A stretch of DNA of 64,000 nucleotides from Pontibacter mangrovi (lineage in GTDB: Bacteria > Bacteroidota > Bacteroidia > Cytophagales > Hymenobacteraceae), in contig NZ_VFRQ01000007.1 of assembly GCF_006385705.1 (NCBI RefSeq), positions 124,001-188,000 of the forward strand, written 5' to 3'. Shown here in pieces: positions 27,818-35,281 of the stretch. The position numbers and the translations under genes were made by a program. The notes beneath the pieces are model-generated. The model was not told where the DNA came from. It saw only the letters and a program-made list of their open reading frames with translations, and did no database searches. Each line of letters opens with the position of its first letter. Positions within the stretch are counted from its first letter, which is position 1.

Positions 27818-28927
27818 TTACTTTTTTACCTCCCCTTCCTGCTTAACATAAGTTAGCACATGCTGACAAATATAAACCAGTTGCTCTTCTTTTAGCTCTG
27901 AGTGCATGGGCAGCGCCAGCAGGCTTTGGCTCAGCATTTCCGCTACCGGTAAATCACCTATCTGGTAAAGGCCGGAAGTATACTTTTCCTGCAGGTGCAG
28001 CGGCTCGGTATAGTAGATCGCACTAGGTATATAGTTGTCATACAGGTACTGCTTTAGCCCGTTGCGCATAGCCGGGGGTACTTTTATAGCATACTGCTGA
28101 TAGGTATGGGAGCTATAGCCGGTGGTGTGCGGGGCCTGCACCAGCTCGGTTTCAGCAAAGGTGTTGTTGTAAAACCGGGCAATTTCCTGCCGCGGCGCAT
28201 GATACGCATCTGCATGGCTGACTTTTACGCGCAGCATGGCGGCCTCAAGCGCATCCAATTGATGGACTCGGCCCGCAAATTGCCGCAACCGATCGGCCGC
28301 CTCCTGCTGGTTTGCCAAAGCCGCTGCCCCCTCTCCCGAGTCCAGCAAAGGCTTGCCAGGGAAAAAGGAAGTATACGCGGTGTGCCCCAGGCTGCCCGCC
28401 CGCTGCTCTTTGCCATCATCCCACACATAGATCGCCCCCAGCGCCTGCGAAGCGTCCTCAATAACAGATAGATTATACTTGGCGGCCAAAGCTGTCAGCT
28501 CCTTCATCTGCGCACACTGCCCGAACAGGTGCACCGGCAAGATCGCAGCGGTTTTAGCTGAAACCATACGTTCTGCCGACGCTGGGCAAAGGGTAAATGT
28601 ATCCTTGTTCACATCAGCGAAAACAGGCTGTAGTCCCGCTTTCAAAATACCGTCTGCCACCTCCCCTGAAGCAAAAGCGGGCAAGATAACCTCTGCGCCG
28701 GGCGGCAGTTGCAGCGCCTGAAACGCCAACTGCAAGGCGTCAGGACCTGTGGCGCAGGGGGCGGCTTGGGCTACCTGCAAATAATTCTCTACCTCGCTGG
28801 CCAACTCCCGCACCGTTTTGCCGTCACGGTTGCCCATTTGTTCCATCACAGCCAGAAAGGCTGCGTCCAGCTCTGCTTTCAACTTGGCGTATTGGGCTTT
28901 GGTGGCCGTCATTTTGATGTCTTCCAT
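27818..28927 (-). CDS. DegT/DnrJ/EryC1/StrS family protein
   Basis: About 369 residues. PLP-type I fold with SGT-like motif ATGPDALQLAFQAL, the strand VILPAFASGEVADGILKAGL, EDASQALGA, and the internal aldimine lysine in SFFPGKPLLDSGEG. The usual NLGAYGDGG after the lysine is changed to PLLDSGEGA, so substrate range may differ. It is likely a sugar aminotransferase or its non-catalytic relative; the neighbouring glycan locus fits. The ATG at 28927 is preferred over a TTG at 28957 because a perfect -7 box overlaps that TTG. Confidence 0.82.
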   Translation of the reverse strand: MEDIKMTATKAQYAKLKAELDAAFLAVMEQMGNRDGKTVRELASEVENYLQVAQAAPCATGPDALQLAFQALQLPPGAEVILPAFASGEVADGILKAGLQPVFADVNKDTFTLCPASAERMVSAKTAAILPVHLFGQCAQMKELTALAAKYNLSVIEDASQALGAIYVWDDGKEQRAGSLGHTAYTSFFPGKPLLDSGEGAAALANQQEAADRLRQFAGRVHQLDALEAAMLRVKVSHADAYHAPRQEIARFYNNTFAETELVQAPHTTGYSSHTYQQYAIKVPPAMRNGLKQYLYDNYIPSAIYYTEPLHLQEKYTSGLYQIGDLPVAEMLSQSLLALPMHSELKEEQLVYICQHVLTYVKQEGEVKK

Positions 28928-28954
28928 AGATTCTGGGGTGGCTGATGAAACAGA

Positions 28955-28962
28955 CAAATATA
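28955..28962 (-). promoter_or_regulatory. -7 box deciding the start of the DegT gene
   Basis: Reads TATATTTG on the minus strand, a perfect TAnnTTTG. Transcription would start near 28950, which excludes the TTG at 28957 and leaves the ATG at 28927 with a leader of about 20 bases. The -33 region lacks a clear TTTG. Confidence 0.48.
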
Positions 28963-29071
28963 CGCACAGCTACGCGTTTTACCAGACAAGTATAAACAGG
29001 CTGCCGCGCCGCACCGTAACCCCTTCTGAGGGTGTAGCGTTTAGTAAAACCCTAACCATCAGAAACTAAAG

Positions 29072-29743
29072 ATGCAGACTTATAAAAGCCTTTATTTCAT
29101 AGGAGCGATTGTCCTGCCCTTGCTCCTGCTTTCCTGCAACGGGCAGAGCAATGAAACAGAACAGGCCCTGACAGAATACCGCGACTATATATCCGAATTT
29201 GAGCAGGACAGCCTGAGCGAGACAGAACTTCGAGCCTTGCAGCAGTCTGAGAACGATTCTACAGCCTGGGCCACAGAAAAGAAAAACTTGCAGGAAGTGT
29301 ATGACAGGAGACGCGACAGACTCGAGAAAAGCATGGATAACCTGAGCCCCGAGCAGCGGGACGAGGCAGACCAGCTGGAGCAGCGCTACAACAATGCGCT
29401 GGAGAAAAGAGAGCAAACCTATAAAGACGCCAGCCACCGCTATAAACTGCGCCATCAGCTGTTGGGGATGGAAATACAGGAAGATGACATGAGCGATGTG
29501 ACGGTTGAAAACATTGGGGAAACCTATCAGCGGTTTGTGTCTGAGTTGGGCAAAGACGCCGAGAAGTATGAAGAACGCGATTGGAACCTTGTAGAGGGTT
29601 GGTGGAACGCCCTAAACAGCCGTTACCGCGCCGTGGAGGGCGAGCTGCAAACTGCCACGAAGAAAACGGTGCAAGAGGCGCAGCAAAAGTATAGGGAAAT
29701 ACACGCTAAGACTGGCGTACCGCAGCCTGAGGACGAAGCATAA
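29072..29743 (+). CDS. Helical lipoprotein, paralogue of 8489-9100
   Basis: 223 residues. Signal peptide with lipobox LLLLSC, mature start about Cys22. The mature part is charged and helical with coiled-coil character (LEKSMDNLSPEQRDEADQLE, then EKREQTYKDASHRYKL). The section VENIGETYQRFVSELGKDAE followed by DWNLVEGWWNALNSRY matches the spacing of the other lipoprotein's ENVREAYITLLENVR and DWEMAKQVMEKLNTR. Function unknown; envelope location is expected. It converges on ftsE with only six bases between stops. Confidence 0.75.
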   Translation: MQTYKSLYFIGAIVLPLLLLSCNGQSNETEQALTEYRDYISEFEQDSLSETELRALQQSENDSTAWATEKKNLQEVYDRRRDRLEKSMDNLSPEQRDEADQLEQRYNNALEKREQTYKDASHRYKLRHQLLGMEIQEDDMSDVTVENIGETYQRFVSELGKDAEKYEERDWNLVEGWWNALNSRYRAVEGELQTATKKTVQEAQQKYREIHAKTGVPQPEDEA

Positions 29744-29749
29744 GCTGCG

Positions 29750-30460
29750 TTAATAGCCGTTCACCAGGTTAAATTCCTCTACCTTAGAGTCCAGCACACG
29801 GGCATTTTCACACTTTAGCACCCGCCCCGGATAGCGCTGGATGATCTCGTAGTTGTGGGTAGCCATCAGTACTGCCGTGCCGTGTTTGTTAATCTCCCGG
29901 AAGAGCTGCATGATGCCATCGGCCACCATAGGATCCAGGTTGCCAGTGGGTTCGTCGGCAAAAAGTATAACCGGCTCGTTTAGCAGGGCCCGGGCTACCA
30001 CCACGCGCTGCTGCTCACCCCCGGAGAGTTGGTGGGGCATTTTATTTGCAGACGCATCCAGGCCTACCCGCATCAGCACTTCTGAGATGCGCTGCTTGCG
30101 TTTCGACTTATCGCTCCAGCCAGTGGCGCGCAGCACAAAGGCCAGGTTCTCGGCCACAGTACGATCAGAGAGCAGCTGAAAATCCTGAAAAATGATGCCC
30201 ACTTTGCGGCGCAGGTAGGGCACCTGCTTGCGCCGCAGCCTGCTCAGCTGAAACTCAGCCACTGCGGCAGAGCCTGTTTGCAGGGGCAAGTCGGCGTACA
30301 GCGTTTTGAGCAGAGAGCTTTTACCGCTTCCTGTGCGGCCCACCAGGTATACAAACTCCCCTTTCTCCACGTCAAAATTTACGTTACTGAGAATGGTGTT
30401 CACATCCTGATAAATCGTAACATCGCGCAGCGACACCACTGGTGAAGAGGAAAAGCTCAT
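29750..30460 (-). CDS. ftsE: Cell division ATP-binding protein FtsE
   Basis: ATPase partner of FtsX, which at the divisome controls peptidoglycan hydrolases. Walker A GRTGSGKS at residues 41-48, signature [16 protein letters not shown], Walker [15 protein letters not shown], and the switch histidine in ATHNYEI. 236 residues. The form [20 protein letters not shown] is typical of Bacteroidota FtsE. ftsX is not adjacent here. A conserved 67-residue gene lies nine bases upstream in the same direction, so the two are probably co-transcribed. Confidence 0.92.
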   Translation of the reverse strand: MSFSSSPVVSLRDVTIYQDVNTILSNVNFDVEKGEFVYLVGRTGSGKSSLLKTLYADLPLQTGSAAVAEFQLSRLRRKQVPYLRRKVGIIFQDFQLLSDRTVAENLAFVLRATGWSDKSKRKQRISEVLMRVGLDASANKMPHQLSGGEQQRVVVARALLNEPVILFADEPTGNLDPMVADGIMQLFREINKHGTAVLMATHNYEIIQRYPGRVLKCENARVLDSKVEEFNLVNGY

Positions 30461-30469
30461 AGGTACTCT

Positions 30470-30673
30470 TTAAATTTCTAATTTCTGAAGTTTGCCGAAC
30501 TCTAGCGAGTCGATCAGCGCGGCAAGCGCCTCTTCTTTGCCTTCCAGCCCATAGCGGTCCAGGTTCTTCAGCGGGCGGTCAGCTCTAAAATAGGCAATCA
30601 GCACAAAGTTCTCATCCCGAAGCTGGATGTAATCCGGAATTTTGGCTTTGCCTTTTACTTTGATGATGTACAT
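30470..30673 (-). CDS. Small conserved protein upstream of ftsE
   Basis: 67 residues, soluble, beginning MYIIKVKGKAKIPDYIQLRD and ending in a helix (KEEALAALIDSLEFGKLQKL). Strand-rich N-terminal half, no cysteines of note. The family is unknown to me, but the compact fold pattern, good codon use and nine-base spacing to ftsE support a real gene. No function is suggested. Confidence 0.7.
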   Translation of the reverse strand: MYIIKVKGKAKIPDYIQLRDENFVLIAYFRADRPLKNLDRYGLEGKEEALAALIDSLEFGKLQKLEI

Positions 30674-30680
30674 CGGGTAG

Positions 30681-30760
30681 AATTATGAATTAAAAATTAG
30701 AAATTAAAAATGGCAGTGTTAAACCCCATTTCTAATTTCTAATTCATAATATCTAATTAT
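30681..30760. repeat. AT-rich inverted repeat between fsa and the ftsE operon
   Basis: Imperfect arms of about 32-36 bases (30681-30712 and 30725-30760) made of ATTAGAAATTA and TTATGAATTA words, with a short centre. Its place just after the fsa stop suggests a terminator or RNA-stability hairpin. It has the same style as 16996-17074. Confidence 0.6.
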
Positions 30761-30763
30761 AAA

Positions 30764-31420
30764 CTACTTGTTTCCCTTGGCGTGGTCGGACAGGAACTTC
30801 TCCAGGCCGATGTCTGTCAGCGGGTGCTTCAGCAGGCCGGTGATCACGTTCAGCGGGCAGGTAACCACATCGGCCCCTACCTCGGCGCACTGCACCAGGT
30901 GCATCACGTGGCGCACAGAGGCAGCCAGTACCTGCGTTTGATAACCATAGTTGCCGTAGATCTGCACGATCTGGTCGATCAGCTGCATACCGTCCGTAGA
31001 AACATCGTCCAAACGGCCAACGAAAGGAGAAACATACGTGGCACCGGCCTTGGCAGCCAGGATAGCCTGCCCGGCGGAGAACACCAGCGTGCAGTTCGTT
31101 TTGATGCCCTTCTCGCTGAAGTAACGGATGGCTTTCACGCCATCACGGATCATCGGCACCTTCACCACAATGTTCGGGTGCAGTTCTGCCAGGAATTCTC
31201 CCTCGCGCACAATGCCTTCGAAGTCTGTGGCTATCACCTCTGCACTAATATCGCCGTCCACAATGTCGCAGATCTTCTTGTAATGGGCAATCACGTTGTC
31301 GTGGCCGAAGATCCCCTCTTTCGCCATCAGCGACGGGTTGGTAGTTACGCCATCCAGAACGCCCAGGTCATGCGCTTCCTGTATTTCCTGCAGGTTGGCC
31401 GTATCGATAAAGAATTTCAT
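30764..31420 (-). CDS. fsa: Fructose-6-phosphate aldolase / transaldolase-like protein
   Basis: 218-residue TIM-barrel aldolase of the FSA/TalC (MipB) group. The N-terminus [20 protein letters not shown], then [12 protein letters not shown], is the family signature. The Schiff-base lysine is Lys87 in VVKVPM, followed by [20 protein letters not shown] and [11 protein letters not shown]. Short transaldolases and FSA cannot be told apart by eye, so the reaction is either fructose-6-phosphate cleavage or transaldolase activity in the pentose phosphate pathway. A TAnnTTTG box is 28 bases upstream of the ATG. Confidence 0.93.
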   Translation of the reverse strand: MKFFIDTANLQEIQEAHDLGVLDGVTTNPSLMAKEGIFGHDNVIAHYKKICDIVDGDISAEVIATDFEGIVREGEFLAELHPNIVVKVPMIRDGVKAIRYFSEKGIKTNCTLVFSAGQAILAAKAGATYVSPFVGRLDDVSTDGMQLIDQIVQIYGNYGYQTQVLAASVRHVMHLVQCAEVGADVVTCPLNVITGLLKHPLTDIGLEKFLSDHAKGNK

Positions 31421-31447
31421 AGGTACAGATGCTTATAGTTATGCATA

Positions 31448-31455
31448 CAAAGCTA
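31448..31455 (-). promoter_or_regulatory. Candidate -7 box for fsa
   Basis: Reads TAGCTTTG followed by TATG on the minus strand, a perfect TAnnTTTG match 28 bases before the ATG. A TTTG 19 bases upstream was not found. Confidence 0.42.
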
Positions 31456-31509
31456 AAGCATTAATCCAGAATCCGGAAAGAAATGTAAGAAAATTGCGGC
31501 CTGAGACAG

Positions 31510-31545
31510 CCTTGGGGTAGGTATAAACCTTGGGGTAGGTATAAA
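31510..31545. repeat. 18-bp tandem direct repeat downstream of ffs
   Basis: Two perfect adjacent copies of CCTTGGGGTAGGTATAAA. The second copy ends in the A-run that forms the ffs U-tail on the minus strand. Confidence 0.9.
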
Positions 31546-31642
31546 AAAGTAGCAAGCCGAACATCGCGCCGCTTCAACCGCCTACCCTTGCTACCTTCCG
31601 GTCCTGGGGGAGTTCAGCGGGAGCTGGCCGTGCCGGCTTGCC
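31543..31642 (-). ncRNA. ffs: Signal recognition particle RNA (4.5S type)
   Basis: On the minus strand this about 100-base segment has the universal SRP core CAGGACCGGAAGGTAGCAAG, in which the GGAA tetraloop and the asymmetric loop that bind the Ffh M domain are visible. The 5' end (GGCAAGCCGG) pairs with the 3' end (TTCGGCTTGCT), closing one long hairpin, and a run of six U follows. Length and shape fit the small bacterial SRP RNA. A perfect promoter lies just upstream. The ends are estimated to within a few bases. Its protein partner ffh is at 10619-11956. Confidence 0.93.
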
Positions 31643-31646
31643 GATA

Positions 31647-31677
31647 CAAAAGTACGGCAAAAGTTGATCATTGCAAA
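31647..31677 (-). promoter_or_regulatory. Perfect Bacteroidota promoter of ffs
   Basis: On the minus strand: TTTG (31674-31677), exactly 19 bases, TACTTTTG (31647-31654). This is a full match to TTTG-N19-TAnnTTTG. Transcription is predicted to begin near 31642, which agrees with the start of the RNA's terminal stem. Confidence 0.85.
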
Positions 31678-31808
31678 CCGGGGCGGCAAAAATCTACGCT
31701 AAAGCCCCGATCTCACTGAATAGCACGCCGTTAATTTTTCATAATGGTTATGCCATACTTCTAAACCATCAAATCCACCGAGATCGTAAGATGCCAACCC
31801 TGCCCCTC

Positions 31809-32636
31809 CTACCACTGCTTGCGGTAAGTGCGCACCGGGTACAGGCGCAGCTCCTCCAGGTGCAGTGCGTAGGGAGCGCCGTGCCAGTGAATCACGGGCA
31901 CCATCTCGGCGGGCTGCGGTTTGCCTTGCGGGGGGGCATACACCATGGCGTTGCCTACATACGTTATGTCGCTCAGGCCGATGCTGGCTGCCACATAGCT
32001 TTCAAATGCTGCCTTCTCTTCGGGCGGCGACGTAAAGCCGATCTCGCAGGTCGTCAGCCCGTCCGACACGTCCTCGCGCAGGTATACTATTTTGGCATAG
32101 GTGTTAATGGCTATTTCAGGCATGCTAAGGCGAGGCACCTCTGTCTTGGTTTCAGCAATGTCGGAATAGGCGCGCTGGCTCGTGGCGCGGTTCGTGTTCT
32201 GCACAGCCTTAACCTCTTTGCGCTCGCTCCTGAAGGGCCCGAAAACCACGGTTCGGCCCCGAACCCCTGGCTTTGAAATCGGCTTCTCCTGCTGCTGTGG
32301 CAGCTCCTGTGGCTCCTGCTGGGCCTCCAGTATGGCGGTAAAAGTGCTCAGGAAATGGTCGGTGTGCTGCACATGAAAAAGCTCCAGCTCATGCCCGCGG
32401 CCACGACCGGCCAGGTAAGTATGTATGCGCCTGGTCCTTTCAAGGGCAGCCTTAAAATGCGCAGCATAGGGCGTGCCATCATACTTGGCGCACAGCTCCT
32501 GCAGCGCCTTCAGCCGCTGCTCCGACTCCCGCAGGTAAGGTGTCTTTTCTTCATCAGCCCCTGCCGTACTGTCTACAACTTTTCTATTGCCGGTTTGGCC
32601 GTTCAGGCCGAACATGGTGCGCAGGAACTCTCTCAT
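31809..32636 (-). CDS. Unrecognised 275-residue protein, last gene of the TelA operon
   Basis: No family recognised. Residues 25-95 are helical and charged (LRESEQRLKALQELCAKYDG), then a proline/glutamine-rich linker (about 105-125, PQELPQQQEKPISKPG), and a C-terminal strand-rich domain (AKIVYLREDVSDGLTTCEIG, VPVIHWHGAPYALHLEEL). No signal peptide or membrane segment. Its ATG overlaps the stop of the 58-residue gene (ATGA), so it is translated with the TelA operon. A run of seven G lies within the gene near 31925. The role is inferred only from its neighbours. Confidence 0.7.
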   Translation of the reverse strand: MREFLRTMFGLNGQTGNRKVVDSTAGADEEKTPYLRESEQRLKALQELCAKYDGTPYAAHFKAALERTRRIHTYLAGRGRGHELELFHVQHTDHFLSTFTAILEAQQEPQELPQQQEKPISKPGVRGRTVVFGPFRSERKEVKAVQNTNRATSQRAYSDIAETKTEVPRLSMPEIAINTYAKIVYLREDVSDGLTTCEIGFTSPPEEKAAFESYVAASIGLSDITYVGNAMVYAPPQGKPQPAEMVPVIHWHGAPYALHLEELRLYPVRTYRKQW

Positions 32637-32809
32637 TGATCCAGTATCTTTCTAAGGTGCCGTGTTTCTATCTCTACCTGCACGGCGACTGCGGCTTTCA
32701 GCTCCTCCAGGTGCGCCTCCAGCCGCTGCACGTATAACACCAGCAGTTCATGCTGGTCCTGCGTTAGTTTTGGGGGGCTTTTGCGATGGTTCTCCGGTTT
32801 GCCTGCCAT
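32633..32809 (-). CDS. 58-residue coupled protein in the TelA operon
   Basis: Short gene that fits tightly between two others. Its ATG (32809) shares one base with the TAA of telA (TAATG), and its TGA shares bases with the ATG of the next gene (ATGA). The protein begins MAGKPENHRKSPPKLT and continues as one amphipathic helix (QRLEAHLEELKAAVAVQVEI), ending RKILDQ. It has no membrane segment. The double overlap is strong evidence that it is translated. It may be a small helical adaptor for TelA or the downstream protein; this is inference. Confidence 0.75.
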   Translation of the reverse strand: MAGKPENHRKSPPKLTQDQHELLVLYVQRLEAHLEELKAAVAVQVEIETRHLRKILDQ

Positions 32810-33894
32810 TACTCTGCCTCAATCTTTTTCGACTTGCCAAAAGTGCCGATGATCTTGGTGTTCAGCTCTTCCTGCACCGCCGCCAGCTCTTTCACGGCCT
32901 CGGCGCGTTTGCGGCTCCCTTCTTCCGATATTTTCACCACGGCGTCCAGCGTTTCTACCATGTCGCGGTTCACCTTTTTCAGCGTGTCTACATCCACAAT
33001 GCCCCGCTCGTTTTCTTTGGCAGCGTTCACGACGTTGTTCTTCAGCAGTTGCGAGTTTTTCAGCAGCATTTCGTTCGTGGTATCGGTTACCTTTTTCTGG
33101 ATCTCCAGGGCCTTGCGCTGTTTCTCCAGCCCCAGGGCAATGGCCACCTGCTGGCGCCACACCGGAATCACCGTCACAATAGAATTCTGTATCTTCTGGG
33201 CCAGCACCTCGTTGGTAGTCTGGATCATGCGTATCTGCGGCATCGACTGCGTAGCGATGGTATGCGACAGCGTGAGGTCGTGCACCTTTTTCTCCAGCCT
33301 GTCCTTAAACGCCACCATGTCGCTCAGGCGCTGCACCACGAGCTCGTCCTGGTTGCTGGCCTCCACCTCCTCCTGCAGTTTTGGGATGAGCACGTTATCG
33401 ATCTCCTCTATTTTCAGCTTTCCGGCGGCAATTACCGTGCGCACCTCATGTATATAATCTACTGCCTGCTTAAACATAACCTCCAGGCTAGTAGAGTCTT
33501 TCAGGATACTTTGGCGGGTTTTCTCCAGCTTGATCACCACGTCATCCACGTTCTCCGAGATGTTGTTGTACTGGATGGCCAGGCGCTTGGAACGGTCCTG
33601 CAGCTTTTTACCAAAGGGCAGCCGCGACAGGAATCCCCGCTTCTCCTCTTCGTCAATCTTGATCATGTTGATCTGGGTGAGCAGCTCATTAATGGCAGTT
33701 CCGGCATCGCCTGAGTCCTTTGCCTTTACCTTGGCCAGCAGCTCGTTGGAGTAATGCCCGAGCTTGCGCTGCGTGTCTACGCCAAAGTTGGTGAGGGTAT
33801 CAGGCTTTTCAGGATCAATGGTTTTTGAGAGGTCCTGCGCTCTTTGCTGTACCAGCTCTTTGTCTTCGGTTAGGGATAGGTTGGTGTTCTCCAT
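32809..33894 (-). CDS. telA: Toxic anion resistance protein, TelA family
   Basis: 361 residues, long and mostly helical, cytoplasmic. Landmarks of the TelA/YceH family are LSRLPFGKKLQDRSKRLAIQ near residue 90, IWVR-like VTVIPVWRQQVAIALGLEKQ near 242, and TTNEMLLKNSQLLK. Family members are linked to tellurite resistance, envelope stress and phage or colicin tolerance, but the biochemical role is not known. Here it is not next to terD-type genes; instead it lies between a single-pass membrane protein and two unrecognised small genes in a four-gene minus-strand operon. The ATG is three bases after the upstream stop. Confidence 0.88.
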   Translation of the reverse strand: MENTNLSLTEDKELVQQRAQDLSKTIDPEKPDTLTNFGVDTQRKLGHYSNELLAKVKAKDSGDAGTAINELLTQINMIKIDEEEKRGFLSRLPFGKKLQDRSKRLAIQYNNISENVDDVVIKLEKTRQSILKDSTSLEVMFKQAVDYIHEVRTVIAAGKLKIEEIDNVLIPKLQEEVEASNQDELVVQRLSDMVAFKDRLEKKVHDLTLSHTIATQSMPQIRMIQTTNEVLAQKIQNSIVTVIPVWRQQVAIALGLEKQRKALEIQKKVTDTTNEMLLKNSQLLKNNVVNAAKENERGIVDVDTLKKVNRDMVETLDAVVKISEEGSRKRAEAVKELAAVQEELNTKIIGTFGKSKKIEAE

Positions 33895-33897
33895 TGG

Positions 33898-34338
33898 TTA
33901 AGCTCCTAATTGGTGTTTCTGAAGGTTGTCTAATGTGCTAAGGTTTTCACGGGCTTTCGTATGACGGTCCGTGGTTTCATACCATGAAATATCGGATAAA
34001 GGCAGATAATCTCCTAATAATTCGCGCACTTCCCGCAATAAAGCCTCCCCTTTTCGAGTCCGGAACTCCGGGTTCTTGTATTGGGCGCTTATGTACTCCA
34101 CCTTCACCTGCCCGCCCTGGGTCACGGCCAGCTCCTTTACTTCCACCACCAGCTCCGACTGTTGGTTATGGTCTGTAACCACAGTGCGGTATACGCCTTT
34201 GTTGCCTTCTTCCAGCACGGCCATACTTGCCCTGCGGGCCTCCTGCAAAGCTTTTTGCAAGCGCCGGTTTGGCTTTAGGTAGTGCCCATACAGATACCCC
34301 AGCACTGCCCCTATAACGAAGATCCAGAAAATCAACAT
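33898..34338 (-). CDS. Single-pass membrane protein, first gene of the TelA operon
   Basis: 146 residues. One N-terminal membrane segment (LIFWIFVIGAVLGYLYGHYL, residues 2-21), then a basic helical stretch and a strand-rich cytoplasmic part (YRTVVTDHNQQSELVVEVKE, VKVEYISAQYKNPEF). The last 40 residues are helical and end HQLGA. The family is not recognised. The spacing of three bases to telA points to one transcript. It could anchor TelA to the membrane; this is inference from order and topology. Confidence 0.7.
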   Translation of the reverse strand: MLIFWIFVIGAVLGYLYGHYLKPNRRLQKALQEARRASMAVLEEGNKGVYRTVVTDHNQQSELVVEVKELAVTQGGQVKVEYISAQYKNPEFRTRKGEALLREVRELLGDYLPLSDISWYETTDRHTKARENLSTLDNLQKHQLGA

Positions 34339-34670
34339 ATACGATTGGACTGTTTTCCTGACAAAAAAGAATTTATACTTTCCTATACGCGGATTGTGGC
34401 TGGGTAGATGAAGTGCTTTTGCCCTGCTTCGGCTCTCCTTTTTTCAGTGCCTCTCTCGGGACGACATCCTGGCATTAGCGCCCGCTTTTATATTTATAAT
34501 TTAGCCGCTGCTAATTGCTACTATTGCTGTTTCGGACAACATGGGCCATATATTATACTTGTAAAGCCGCTGTTTTCTGTAACTGGAAACCAACTATCTT
34601 TTATAGCTGCTGCTGATCCGCAGTCTTACAAACCTACCTTTGCATCTCATACTTTGGCTCCCTCAAGGCC

Positions 34671-34697
34671 GGGAGGCCTCCCCGAAATGCTTCGGGG
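34671..34697. repeat. Adjacent palindrome and hairpin
   Basis: GGGAGGCCTCCC (34671-34682) is a perfect 12-bp palindrome. It overlaps CCCCGAA-ATGC-TTCGGGG (34680-34697), a 7-bp stem with a 4-base loop. Confidence 0.8.
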
Positions 34698-34852
34698 TAA
34701 ACTCTTTCCCGCATCGCGCTGTCTACATTTCCTTTGCTCCTGACGTCGCAATGCCTTCGGCACCGGAAATCTAGAAGGCGCTCTTGTCGAGGGCCCCTAC
34801 CCCCACCCAAAGGCTGGGATCAAGTTCGATAGCCACGGCTCTCCGAACAGTT

Positions 34853-34930
34853 CCCCTTTGAAGGGGGCAGGGGGATTACACCTGCGGAAAATTCCCCTCT
34901 TGGGAGGGGCCAGGGTTGGGTTTATACTTG
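34853..34930. repeat. Two C/G-run hairpins; second is dispersed repeat copy 2
   Basis: CCCCTTTGAAGGGG (34853-34866) and CCCCTCTTGGGAGGGG (34894-34909). The latter lies in 34889-34930, an inverted copy of the repeat at 2091-2130, sharing AATTCCC, the GGAGGGG arm, AGGG-TGGG and the trailing TTTATACTT. Confidence 0.65.
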
Positions 34931-34933
34931 TAG

Positions 34934-34953
34934 GGACAGGTCGCGACCTGTCC
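34934..34953. repeat. Perfect 20-bp palindrome
   Basis: Arms GGACAGGTCG and CGACCTGTCC with no loop. It lies immediately after dispersed repeat copy 2. Confidence 0.9.
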
Positions 34954-35087
34954 GCGCTATACCAGCTGCTATGAAACTTATACTTGAGTAACAGCAGTTA
35001 CAGACTCTCCACCTTAGCCAAGTCGCAGATCCCTGACTTGTTTCGGGAGAGGGGCAGGGGTGGTTGGGCCCGGTATTGTTTATATAC

Positions 35088-35139
35088 GCGGACAAGGATG
35101 TCCGCAGCAGGGAGAGCTCCGGAATAAGAAGTCCGGAGC
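35088..35139. repeat. Two CGGAC/GTCCG-type hairpins
   Basis: GCGGACA-AGGA-TGTCCGC (35088-35105) and GCTCCGGA-ATAAGAAG-TCCGGAGC (35116-35139). A weaker relative, CGGAC-TTCCAC-GTCCG, occurs near 36354. Confidence 0.75.
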
Positions 35140-35213
35140 AGCGGAAGTGGTTGGTACTGGTATTGCGGAAAATCCAGTCTATCCTCACAACCCGTAAATC
35201 CTGATTCAGCCAT

Positions 35214-35246
35214 AAAAAACCAGCCCTGCCCAAAGGACAAGGCTGG
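35214..35246 (-). terminator. Terminator of the outer-membrane barrel gene
   Basis: On the minus strand: a 12-bp stem (CCAGCCTTGTCC with GGGCAGGGCTGG, two G-T pairs), a 3-base loop, then TTTTTT. It lies 36 bases after the stop at 35282. Confidence 0.85.
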
Positions 35247-35281
35247 CTGCTGCTGGTTGTTTGTGTGTTTATACTTTATAC

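Larger units (their letters stand above)
34339..35213. other. Repeat-rich non-coding stretch
   Basis: About 0.9 kb with no gene I can support; the frames present look random. It is crowded with short hairpins and palindromes (listed separately at 34671, 34853, 34889, 34934 and 35088) and four TTATACTT words. It appears to be a patchwork of small dispersed intergenic repeats that accumulated between two minus-strand genes. Confidence 0.65.

Noticed and set aside
32662-33714. 350-codon open frame opposite telA
   Set aside because: Antisense to a clear TelA gene; Leu/His/Phe-rich shadow. It also covers the place of the real 58-residue minus-strand gene.
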